Assembly (NCBI GenBank): GCA_020850755.1
Contig: JADZEB010000051.1
Location: forward strand, 29,173 to 93,172
DNA from: Alphaproteobacteria bacterium
GTDB taxonomy: Bacteria; Pseudomonadota; Alphaproteobacteria; Acetobacterales; Acetobacteraceae
DNA: 64,000 bases
Reading direction: 5' to 3'
A model generated the notes under the pieces. The model worked only from the letters and a program-made list of their open reading frames with translations, was not told the DNA's origin and searched no databases. Positions 55,156-64,000 of the stretch are shown one piece after another. Each line of letters opens with the position of its first letter. The stretch's first letter is position 1. Position numbers and translations under genes: made by a program.

Positions 55156-55461
55156 TCAGCCCAACGCCCCGCGCAACAAGGCGACCGTGGCGGTGCCGCC
55201 CAGGATCGCGATCAGATCCTTGCCGATCAGCCGCATGAGCAGCATCACCACGGCGATCCCGGCGGCATAGGGTGCGCCACCCATGGCCACCTGAGGGGCC
55301 AGCACGGCCACGAACAGGGCCGTGGGCAGGTCGCGCAGCACGCGCTCGACGAAGGGCGTGATCGGCACGAAGCGCATTGCGAGGTAACCGGCGATGCGGC
55401 AGGCATAGACCGTCGCGGCCATGACCAGGATCGCGGTCAGGGTGGCGGGATCGAGGCTCAT
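55156..55461 (-). CDS. azlD: AzlD family branched-chain amino acid exporter subunit
   Basis: Small membrane subunit of an AzlCD-type exporter, 101 residues with three to four hydrophobic helices. VYACRIAGYLAMRFVP and LRDLPTALFVAVLAPQVA match the AzlD family. Its ATG overlaps the azlC stop by four bases, and AzlC needs an AzlD partner for export of branched-chain amino acids (BrnFE type). Confidence 0.92.
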   Translation of the reverse strand: MSLDPATLTAILVMAATVYACRIAGYLAMRFVPITPFVERVLRDLPTALFVAVLAPQVAMGGAPYAAGIAVVMLLMRLIGKDLIAILGGTATVALLRGALG

Positions 55462-56207
55462 CCGCGCATGGCCCCGGCGATGGCCCCGGCCAGGCCCCCG
55501 ACCATCACGAACCAGGGGCCCGGCACCACGGCCCAGACCAGAAGCGATGCGCCCGCCGCCACCGCCCAGGGCAAGGCCAGGCGCGGCAGGCCGCGGCGCT
55601 TCAACTCGCCCGCCAGGATCGAACTGAACAGGCCGGCCAGCACGAAGTCGAAGGCGAGCCGCCGCGGTTCCGGCACCACCTCGGCCAGCATGTGCCCGGC
55701 AACACAGGCCGGCGCCCAGAACAGCATCAGCGCCAGGCCGCCGCCCACCATGTAGGCGACATCTAGCCGCCCCTCGGCCCGTTCGCGGATCGACAGGGCA
55801 TAGGTGCTCTCGGTCATGAAGAACAGCGCCAGGAACACCTTGCGGCTGCGCAGGCGCGCGAACCAGGGCCGCAGGCTCGCGCCCATAAGCACATGGCGGA
55901 GATTGACGAAGATGGTGGTCAGCACCACCGGCGCGATGGAAACCGGGCTGGTCCAGACCGTCAGCACGGCAAGCTGGGCGGGGCCGGAGAACACGATCAC
56001 GGCCGCGATCGCCACTTCGAGCGCCGACCAGCCGAGCCCGCGCGCCCCGATGCCGAGCGCGAGCCCGAACAGGATGCCCGAGATGCCGAAGGGCACGCAG
56101 TCGACGAAGCCCTTGCGCAGGCCGGCGCGGGTGAAGGTCACGGCGGGCTCCGGCGGGCCGGCGCCGGCGCCGGCACCTGCATCCGGCTCGGCTGGAGGCG
56201 TGCTCAT
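55458..56207 (-). CDS. azlC: AzlC family branched-chain amino acid exporter subunit
   Basis: Large subunit of the AzlCD exporter, 249 residues. GLRKGFVDCVPFGISGILFG is the characteristic AzlC start, followed by FSGPAQLAVLTVW and LRHVLMGASLRPWFARL. About six to seven hydrophobic helices are seen. The first 30 residues are a Pro/Gly/Ala-rich tail (PDAGAGAGAGPPEP). Substrates of homologues are branched-chain amino acids or methionine. Confidence 0.93.
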   Translation of the reverse strand: MSTPPAEPDAGAGAGAGPPEPAVTFTRAGLRKGFVDCVPFGISGILFGLALGIGARGLGWSALEVAIAAVIVFSGPAQLAVLTVWTSPVSIAPVVLTTIFVNLRHVLMGASLRPWFARLRSRKVFLALFFMTESTYALSIRERAEGRLDVAYMVGGGLALMLFWAPACVAGHMLAEVVPEPRRLAFDFVLAGLFSSILAGELKRRGLPRLALPWAVAAGASLLVWAVVPGPWFVMVGGLAGAIAGAMRG

Positions 56208-56252
56208 GGCAGGCAGGATGCGGCGCGCAGCAAGGTCCCCGGCCGGCCCCCG

Positions 56253-57653
56253 CTACTGCGCCGCCGCCGCCACGCGGCGCGTCTCGCGCGTGCGGGTGCG
56301 CAGCGTCACGAACTCCTCGGCGGCCGTCGGATGGATGCCGATGGTGCGGTCGAAATCGGCCTTGCTGGCACCCATGTTCACCGCGATCGCCAGCCCCTGC
56401 ATGATCTCGCCCGCATCCTCGCCCACCATGTGCGCGCCGACCACGCGCTGGCTCGCCTGGTCGACAACCAGCTTCATCATGCTGCGCCGCGCGCGGCCCG
56501 AAAGCGTGTGGCGCATCGGCTTGAAGCGCGTGACATAGACATCGACCGCGCCGAACTGCTCGGCCGCCTCGGCCTCGGCGAAGCCCACCGTCGCGGCGGG
56601 CGGGGGGGAGAAGATGGCGGTGGCGACATTCTCGTGCGAGGTGCGCCTCGGGCGGCCGCCGAACAGCGTGTCGGCCAGCGCATGCCCCTCGGCCAGCGCG
56701 ATGGGCGTGAGGTTGAGCTGGTCGGTCACGTCGCCCACCGCATAGATCGAGGGCACCGAGGAACGCTGGTCGGCATCGACGATCACGGCGCCCTTCTCGT
56801 CCAGCCGCACGCCGGCGGCTTCGAGGCCGAGCCCGGCGGTGTTGGGCACGCGGCCGGTGGCGAAGAACACGCAATCGGTGTCGATCGTGGCCCCGCCCAG
56901 CAGATGCGCGCACAGCATGCCGTCGGCGCGCTTCTCGATGCGCGTGACATCGCTGCCGAAACGCAGATCGATGCCGGAGGCGCGCATCTCCTCGGCCAGG
57001 TGGGTGCGGATGTCGTCGTCGAAGCCGCGCAGGAACAGCGTGCCGCGATAGAGCTGCGTCACGGCGGCGCCGAGGCCGGCGAAGATGCCGGCGAACTCCA
57101 CCGCGATATAACCGCCACCCACCACCAGCACATGGCGCGGCCGCGCCTTGAGGTAGAAGGCATCGTCCGAGACGATGCCGTGCCCGGCGCCCTCGATATC
57201 CGGGCGCACCGGCCGCCCGCCGGCCGCGACCAGGATCACGCGCGCGCGCACGCGCTCCCCGCCGACCAGGACCGTGTGCGGATCAAGGATGGTCGCGCGC
57301 GCCTCGAACACCGTGCAGCCGGCATTCTTGAGCAGGTCGCGGTAGATGCCGTTCAGCCGCGCGATCTCGCGATCCTTGTTGGCGATCAGGCTGGCCCAGT
57401 CGTGCCGGCGCTCGCCCACGCTCCAGCCGAAGCCCCTGGCATCCTCGAAAGCGTGGGCGAAATCGGCCGCCATCACCATCAGCTTCTTCGGCACGCAGCC
57501 GATATTGACGCAGGTGCCGCCGAAGAAGCGCTCCTCGGCCACGGCCACCCTGGCGCCGTGGCCGGCGGCGATGCGCGCGGCGCGCGTGCCGCCCGAGCCC
57601 GCACCGATGACAAACAGATCGTAGTCGAAGCCCGCGCTGCTCACCTCTGCCAT
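56253..57653 (-). CDS. gor: Glutathione-disulfide reductase
   Basis: FAD- and NADPH-dependent disulfide reductase. The redox-active motif GGTCVNIGCVPKKLM, the FAD motif LFVIGAGSGGTRAARIAA, the NAD(P) motif VLVVGGGYIAVEFAGIFAGL, VGDVTDQLNLTPIALAEGH and the C-terminal GIHPTAAEEFVTLRTR (His-Glu dyad) are all present. The ATG at 57653 (MAEVSSAGFDYDL) gives 466 residues; one at 57674 adds seven residues. Glutathione versus another low-molecular thiol is inferred from overall likeness to plant and alphaproteobacterial Gor. Confidence 0.93.
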   Translation of the reverse strand: MAEVSSAGFDYDLFVIGAGSGGTRAARIAAGHGARVAVAEERFFGGTCVNIGCVPKKLMVMAADFAHAFEDARGFGWSVGERRHDWASLIANKDREIARLNGIYRDLLKNAGCTVFEARATILDPHTVLVGGERVRARVILVAAGGRPVRPDIEGAGHGIVSDDAFYLKARPRHVLVVGGGYIAVEFAGIFAGLGAAVTQLYRGTLFLRGFDDDIRTHLAEEMRASGIDLRFGSDVTRIEKRADGMLCAHLLGGATIDTDCVFFATGRVPNTAGLGLEAAGVRLDEKGAVIVDADQRSSVPSIYAVGDVTDQLNLTPIALAEGHALADTLFGGRPRRTSHENVATAIFSPPPAATVGFAEAEAAEQFGAVDVYVTRFKPMRHTLSGRARRSMMKLVVDQASQRVVGAHMVGEDAGEIMQGLAIAVNMGASKADFDRTIGIHPTAAEEFVTLRTRTRETRRVAAAAQ

Positions 57654-57684
57654 GCTCCCGAAAGGCCGTGCCAAGCGGCCGCCA

Positions 57685-59163
57685 TCATGTGCCGATGCCG
57701 CCCATCAGCAGATACTTCACCTCGAGATATTCCTCGATGCCGTACTTGCTGCCCTCGCGCCCGACACCGCTTTCCTTCACGCCGCCGAAGGGCGCCACCT
57801 CGGTCGAGATGATGCCCTCGTTGATGCCGACGATGCCGTATTCCAGCCCCTCGGCGACGCGGAAGATGCGGCCGATGTCGCGGGCGTAGAAATAGGCGGC
57901 GAGCCCGAACTCGGTGTCGTTGGCCAGCCGGATCGCCTCCTCCTCGGTATGGAAGCGGAACAGGGGCGCGACGGGTCCGAAGGTCTCCTCGCGGAAGATC
58001 GCCATCTCGGGGCGCGTGTCGGCAAGGATGGTGGGCTCGAAGAAATTGCCGCCAAGCGCGTGGCGCTTGCCCCCGGCGACAATGCGCGCGCCCTTGGCCA
58101 CCGCATCGGCGATGTGGCGCTCGACCTTCTCCACCGCCGCCCGGTCGATCAGCGGGCCCTGCGACACGCCGGGGCTGAAGCCGTCGCCCACCTTGAGCGC
58201 GGAGACGGCCTGCGACAGCCTGGCCGCGAACTCGTCATAGACGCGATCCTGCACCAGCAGCCGGTTGGCGCAGACGCAGGTCTGGCCGGTGTTGCGGTAT
58301 TTCGAGGCCATCGCCCCCTGCACGGCGGCATCGAGGTCGGCATCGTCGAACACGATGAAGGGCGCGTTGCCGCCAAGCTCCATGCTCACCTTCTTCACCG
58401 TGCCGGCGCATTGCGCGATCAGCACCTTGCCCACCTCGGTCGAGCCGGTGAAGGAGAGCTTGCGCACGATCGGGCTGCCGGTGAGCTCCGCCCCCACCTC
58501 GCCCGAGGGGCCGGTGATGACGTTCATCACGCCTGCCGGCATGCCGGCGCGCTCGGCCAGCACGGCAATCGCCAGCGCCGAGAAGGGCGTCTGGCTGGCC
58601 GGGCGGATCACGCCGGTGCAGCCTGCCGCCCAGCCCGGCCCGCATTTGCGCGTGATCATGGCCGAGGGGAAGTTCCAGGGCGTGATCGCGGCAAAAACGC
58701 CGATCGGCTCCTTCTGCACGATGATGCGCTTGCCCTTGGCGTGCTGCGGGATGGTGTCGCCATAGACGCGCTTGCCCTCCTCGGCGAACCATTCGATGAA
58801 GCTCGCCGAATAGACCACCTCGCCGCGCGCCTCGGCCAAGGGCTTGCCCTGCTCGGCGGTCATGATCGCGGCGAGATCGTCGGCATTGGCGATCATCAGG
58901 TCGTAGAGCTTGCGCAGGATCGCCGCGCGTTCCTTGGCGGTCATGGCGCGCCAGGCGGGGAAGGCGCGGTTGGCCGCCTCGATCGCGCGGCGCGTCTCGG
59001 CGCGGCCCATGCGCGGCACCTGGCCGAGCGGCTCCCCGGTGGCGGGATTGCTCACAGTGGCGGTGCCGCCGCCATCGGCCTGCACCCACTTGCCGTCGAT
59101 GTAGTTGGCCTGGCGAAAGAGCGAGGGATCCTTGAGCGGAATGGGCGCTGCAGGATTGAGCAT
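57685..59163 (-). CDS. gabD: Succinate-semialdehyde dehydrogenase
   Basis: Aldehyde dehydrogenase of 492 residues. The catalytic cysteine lies in YRNTGQTCVCANRLLVQ, the general-base glutamate in VSMELGGNAPFIVFDDAD, and the cofactor region is PWNFPSAMITRKCGP. PFGGVKESGVGREGSKYGIE at the end is the GabD pattern. It converts succinate semialdehyde to succinate in GABA degradation; no GABA aminotransferase is adjacent, so the physiological role here is inferred. It lies 31 bases upstream of gor on the same strand. Confidence 0.92.
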   Translation of the reverse strand: MLNPAAPIPLKDPSLFRQANYIDGKWVQADGGGTATVSNPATGEPLGQVPRMGRAETRRAIEAANRAFPAWRAMTAKERAAILRKLYDLMIANADDLAAIMTAEQGKPLAEARGEVVYSASFIEWFAEEGKRVYGDTIPQHAKGKRIIVQKEPIGVFAAITPWNFPSAMITRKCGPGWAAGCTGVIRPASQTPFSALAIAVLAERAGMPAGVMNVITGPSGEVGAELTGSPIVRKLSFTGSTEVGKVLIAQCAGTVKKVSMELGGNAPFIVFDDADLDAAVQGAMASKYRNTGQTCVCANRLLVQDRVYDEFAARLSQAVSALKVGDGFSPGVSQGPLIDRAAVEKVERHIADAVAKGARIVAGGKRHALGGNFFEPTILADTRPEMAIFREETFGPVAPLFRFHTEEEAIRLANDTEFGLAAYFYARDIGRIFRVAEGLEYGIVGINEGIISTEVAPFGGVKESGVGREGSKYGIEEYLEVKYLLMGGIGT

Positions 59164-59282
59164 GACGTGCCTCCTCGGTCGCGGGCGGACGGGACGATGC
59201 CGCCATCTGGGCCAGTATATGGGGCTGGCGGCGCGATGTCGAAGGGCCGCGGGCGGCGCGGCCAGCGGGAGGGCAGGCCGGC

Positions 59283-59741
59283 CTAGCTCCGCGCGCCGCA
59301 GGCCTCGCGCAGCCGGGCGAGCGTGTCGGCATCCGCCTCCAGCGGCGACCGGCGGCCGCCGCGTTCGGCCACCAGCGCCAGGTTGCGCTCGATCCGCCCG
59401 ATGCGCCCGCACAGGAACATCTCGGCAATGTCGCGATCGCACAGCCGCGCATGCCAGCAATAGAGGAACTGGCTGTAGTAGCTGGCCAGCGGCAGCGCCT
59501 TGGCGTGCATCTCGCGCCAGCGCTCGCGCGTGGCCTCGGCATCGTCGCGCAGCGTCTGCGCCTCCATCAGCGCGGTGCGCGCGGCATTGACGGCATCGGT
59601 GTTGCCCTGCTCGATCATGCGCATCGCCGCCTCGCGCTGGACGCGCTGCATGTCGCGATCGCGGATCGAGAGCTCGTACACCCCGACCGAGATGCCCACC
59701 ACGACCGCAAGCGTGTTGATCATGTCGGTCATGCCGGGCAT
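59283..59741 (-). CDS. Membrane-anchored coiled-coil protein of unknown function
   Basis: A 152-residue protein. One hydrophobic segment near the N-terminus (INTLAVVVGISVGVYEL) is followed by a helical, charged, coiled-coil-like region (RDRDMQRVQREAAMRMIEQG to RDDAEATRERWREMHAKAL). A more aromatic segment, YYSQFLYCWHARLCDRDIAE, comes next. No family is recognised. It starts five bases after the glmS stop, so it is the third gene of glmU-glmS and may be an accessory in that operon, or simply a passenger. Confidence 0.7.
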   Translation of the reverse strand: MPGMTDMINTLAVVVGISVGVYELSIRDRDMQRVQREAAMRMIEQGNTDAVNAARTALMEAQTLRDDAEATRERWREMHAKALPLASYYSQFLYCWHARLCDRDIAEMFLCGRIGRIERNLALVAERGGRRSPLEADADTLARLREACGARS

Positions 59742-59746
59742 GGCGG

Positions 59747-61570
<1,824 letters not shown>

Positions 61571-61622
61571 GCCGCGTTCCGCCCGTTCGTCCTGCCTGTT
61601 GCCGTGGCGCCTGCCGCGCGCC

Positions 61623-63056
61623 CTAGTCGGCGGCCTTGGTATCCTTGCCCTCGGCCGCCTTGCGCCGCGCCTTGCGCACGGCCTTGTGCTTGCGGAAGCT
61701 CGCGGCCCAGCCGGCGCGTTCCTCGTGCGCGGCGCGCGTCACCGCCAAGGCGTCCGCCGGCACGTTCCTGGCCACCACGCTGCCCGCGCCCACGATCGCG
61801 CCATCGCCCACGCTCACCGGCGCCACCAGCGCCGTGTTCGAGCCGATGAAGGCGCCGGCGCCGATATCGGTGTGGTGCTTGTCGAAACCGTCATAGTTGC
61901 AGGTGATGGTGCCGGCGCCGATATTGGCCCTGGCCCCCACCCGCGCATCGCCGATATAGGCAAGGTGGTTGGCCTTGGCCCCGGCCTCGATCCGCGCATT
62001 CTTCACCTCGACGAAATTGCCGATATGCGCCTCCGGCCCGATCTCGGCGCCGGGGCGCAGCCGCGCGAAGGGACCGATGATCGCGCCCGCCGCGACCGTG
62101 CAGCCTTCGAGGTGGCAGAAGGCGCGGATCTCGGCGCCATCCTCGACCCGCACGCCGGGGCCGAACACCACGTTGGGCGCGATGGTCACGTCGCGCCCGA
62201 TCGCCGTGTCCCAGCACAGGAACACGGTCTCGGGCGCGGCCAGGGTGGCGCCATTCGCCATCGCCCTTGCGCGCAGCCGGTCCTGCACCACCGCCTCGGC
62301 ACGCGCGAGCGCGGCGCGATCATCGGCGCCGATCAGTTCCGCCTCCGGCGCCTCGGCATAGGCGCAGCGCCGCCCGGCGGCACGCGCGAGTGCGACGAGA
62401 TCGGTCAGGTAGTATTCGCCCTTGGCGTTGTCGTTCGTCACGCGCGCGAGCAGCTCGAACAGAAGCGCGCGATCGGCCACCAGCGGACCGCCATTGCAGA
62501 GCCCGATCGCGCGCTCGGCGGCGTTCGCCTCCTTGAACTCGACGATGCGTTCGAGCGCGCCGTCACTGCCGAGCACCAGCCGGCCATAGCGCGCCGGATC
62601 GACCGGGCGGAAGCCGAGCACGGTCACGGAAGGCGCGTCCGGGCCGGCATGGCGGGCGCGGAGCGTGGCGAGCGTGTCCGCCGTGATCAGCGGCACATCG
62701 CCGAACAGCACGATCACCTCGCCAGCGAAATCCGCCAGCGCCGCGCGCGCCTGCAGCACGGCATGCGCGGTGCCCAGCCGCTCGGCCTGCACCACGGTCG
62801 GCGCGGGCGCGACCGCCTGCTCGAGCGCCGCCATGTCGGGGCCGACCACCACCACGGCGCGACTGATGCCGGCGGCGCGGCAGGTATCGAGAACATGGTT
62901 CACCATCGGCCGCCCGGCCAACGGCTGCATCACCTTGGGCCGGGCCGACTTCATGCGCGTGCCGAGCCCGGCGGCGAGCACCACCACCGCGGCCGGACGC
63001 AGGGCGGCGGGGCTGGTCGCGTCGGGCTGGCTCGGGGCGGCGGCGGGGCTGGTCAT
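61623..63056 (-). CDS. glmU: Bifunctional GlmU (acetyltransferase/uridylyltransferase)
   Basis: Acetylates glucosamine-1-phosphate and forms UDP-GlcNAc. The N-terminal pyrophosphorylase domain has VVLAAGLGTRMKSARPKVMQ and VIVLFGDVPLI. The C-terminal left-handed beta-helix is seen as hexapeptide repeats (VTIAPNVVFGPGVRVEDGAE; KANHLAYIGDARVGARANIG) with NYDGFDKHHTDIG. The product is 477 residues and ends in a basic tail (KHKAVRKARRKAAEGKDTK). It heads the glmU-glmS operon and is divergent from gph. Confidence 0.97.
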   Translation of the reverse strand: MTSPAAAPSQPDATSPAALRPAAVVVLAAGLGTRMKSARPKVMQPLAGRPMVNHVLDTCRAAGISRAVVVVGPDMAALEQAVAPAPTVVQAERLGTAHAVLQARAALADFAGEVIVLFGDVPLITADTLATLRARHAGPDAPSVTVLGFRPVDPARYGRLVLGSDGALERIVEFKEANAAERAIGLCNGGPLVADRALLFELLARVTNDNAKGEYYLTDLVALARAAGRRCAYAEAPEAELIGADDRAALARAEAVVQDRLRARAMANGATLAAPETVFLCWDTAIGRDVTIAPNVVFGPGVRVEDGAEIRAFCHLEGCTVAAGAIIGPFARLRPGAEIGPEAHIGNFVEVKNARIEAGAKANHLAYIGDARVGARANIGAGTITCNYDGFDKHHTDIGAGAFIGSNTALVAPVSVGDGAIVGAGSVVARNVPADALAVTRAAHEERAGWAASFRKHKAVRKARRKAAEGKDTKAAD

Positions 63057-63228
63057 GGACGGGTCACGGGCTGGTCATGGGCGAGGCGCGATGCGCGCGG
63101 GCGGGACTCGGCGCGGCACGGCGCGGGCGGTCGGTTTAGCCCCGCGCGGGCTGGCCGGTCAAACAGGCCGCGGGTAAAAAAAGGTTTCGCCGTGTTGCTG
63201 CCCGCATCCGCATCGCCTATAGGGACCC

Positions 63229-63945
63229 ATGCCCGACACCTCCCCCGTCCGCGAAAGCCGCGCGGCCCGCCCACGCGGCTATCTCTGCCTCGACCTCGAC
63301 GGCACGCTGATCAACAGCGTCCCGGACCTCACCGATGCCCTCAATCGCCTGTTCGCGCCGCGCGGCCTGCCGCCGCTGGCCGAGCCCGATGTCGCGCGCA
63401 TGGTGGGCGACGGGGCGGCGATGCTCTTGCGCCGGGCGCTCGCCGCGCATGGCCTGCCGGCCGATCCGGGCCCGGCCTTCGATGCCATGCTGAAGGGCTT
63501 CGTCGCCGACTACACCGCCAACAGCGCCAACCGCACCCGCCCCTATCCCGGCGTGCCGGAGACGCTGGCCGCGCTGCATGGCGCCGGCTGGACGCTCGGG
63601 CTGGTCACCAACAAGCCCGAGAAGGCGACCCGCGCGGTGCTGGCGGCGCTCGGGCTCGCGCCTTTGTTCGCGGCGGTGGGCGGGGGCGACAGCTTCCCGG
63701 TCAAGAAGCCCGATCCGCGCCACCTCAGCGCGGTGCTGGAAGCGATGGGGGGCGACCCCGCGCGCGCGGCGATGGTGGGCGACCACCATAACGACGTGGC
63801 GGCGGCGCGCGGCGCCTCGGTCAGGGTGGCGATCGCCTGCGCCTATGGCTATTCGGCCGAACCCGCCCACTCGCTCGGCGCGGACGCGGTGCTGGAGCGG
63901 TTCACCGACCTGCCGGCGCTTCTCGACCGCCTGCTGCCGGCCTGA
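63229..63945 (+). CDS. gph: Phosphoglycolate phosphatase
   Basis: HAD-family hydrolase that turns 2-phosphoglycolate, from DNA repair or photorespiration, into glycolate. The 238-residue product shows HAD motif I LCLDLDGTLINSVPDL, motif II LGLVTNKPEKATR, the motif III lysine in FPVKKPDPRHL and motif IV AAMVGDHHNDVAAARGA. Glycolate formed here is the substrate of the GlcDEF enzyme encoded at 15-20 kb. A repeat copy starts 29 bases after its TGA. Confidence 0.93.
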   Translation: MPDTSPVRESRAARPRGYLCLDLDGTLINSVPDLTDALNRLFAPRGLPPLAEPDVARMVGDGAAMLLRRALAAHGLPADPGPAFDAMLKGFVADYTANSANRTRPYPGVPETLAALHGAGWTLGLVTNKPEKATRAVLAALGLAPLFAAVGGGDSFPVKKPDPRHLSAVLEAMGGDPARAAMVGDHHNDVAAARGASVRVAIACAYGYSAEPAHSLGADAVLERFTDLPALLDRLLPA

Positions 63946-63973
63946 GCCGGCAGGCGCAAGGCGGCATGGCGGG

Positions 63974-64000
63974 CTAGAGCAGCGTCCGATCTGGTGGAAC
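63974..64000 (+). repeat. CTAG-bounded double-hairpin repeat, copy 3 (cut by window end)
   Basis: The last 27 bases of the window, starting CTAGAGCAGCGTCCG, are identical to the first 27 bases of copy 1 and have the same orientation. The element lies downstream of gph, again in a post-gene position. Unlike copies 1 and 2, its CTAG is not the stop codon of the adjacent gene. Confidence 0.9.

Noticed and set aside
61571..61622. A glmS ribozyme
   Set aside because: The gap between glmU and glmS is only 52 bases and lacks the ribozyme core; glmS is co-transcribed with glmU.

Overview
The window is about 64 kb of very GC-rich chromosome (roughly 70% by eye) from an alphaproteobacterium, probably Rhodospirillales/Acetobacterales. 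Support for this comes from a split pntAA-pntAB-pntB transhydrogenase, a GapR/DUF2312 protein, a DUF1244 protein, a DUF1476 F1-ATPase zeta inhibitor, a purL-bolA-grxD cluster, a class II DAHP synthase and a short L36 gene. Almost everything is core metabolism. There is no rRNA, tRNA, CRISPR array, prophage or transposase.

Layout. 1-7.4 kb: a small membrane protein, then (minus strand) the proton-pumping transhydrogenase, a UbiB/ABC1-type kinase and an M3 oligopeptidase. 7.5-14.3 kb: acyl-CoA synthetase, GapR-like protein, DUF1244 protein, glycerate kinase, pyruvate kinase and Ada. The last two are convergent and separated by repeat copy 1. 14.4-20.1 kb (minus): a TPR lipoprotein-like protein and the glycolate oxidase genes glcD-glcE-glcF, with a foreign AT-rich membrane-protein gene seamlessly inserted between glcE and glcF. 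20.2-24.6 kb: rpmJ, a 463-bp regulatory-looking gap, a small lipoprotein, a cupin protein and an MmgE/PrpD protein that carry facing Lys/Ala/Pro-rich tails, and an Old Yellow Enzyme. 24.8-29.5 kb: a complete branched-chain amino-acid-type ABC transporter operon. 29.6-31.2 kb: two tandem TerC-family genes. 31.4-42.1 kb: purine synthesis (purB, then purC-purS-purQ-purL, then bolA-grxD), interrupted by the zeta inhibitor, an NRDE protein, a proline iminopeptidase and two exported or unknown proteins. 42.3-50.6 kb: rpsD, a small membrane protein, repeat copy 2, trmJ, cimA, cysS, gltX and nadE. 50.6-59.2 kb (minus): DMT transporter, GNAT, nicotinate phosphoribosyltransferase, DAHP synthase, AzlCD, glutathione reductase and succinate-semialdehyde dehydrogenase. 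59.3-64 kb: an unknown protein with glmS and glmU, divergent gph, and the start of repeat copy 3.

How the genes connect: gph makes glycolate from phosphoglycolate and glcDEF oxidises it. Glycerate kinase and pyruvate kinase carry the carbon on to pyruvate. The pur genes form IMP and AMP. glmS and glmU form UDP-GlcNAc. nadE and nicotinate phosphoribosyltransferase feed NAD, and PntAB and glutathione reductase handle NADPH and thiol redox.

The most unusual signals are three. The first is a 130-bp CTAG-bounded double-hairpin repeat (two full copies plus one cut by the window edge) whose end CTAGs supply the TAG stop codons of all four genes flanking the full copies. The second is the AT-rich chimeric gene inside glcDEF. 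The third is the pair of K/A/P tails bridging the MmgE/PrpD and cupin genes. Smaller oddities are a C-terminal extension with duplicated motifs on adenylosuccinate lyase, a glycine tract beside the KMSKS loop of GltX, and a purL/bolA hairpin that would couple translation.
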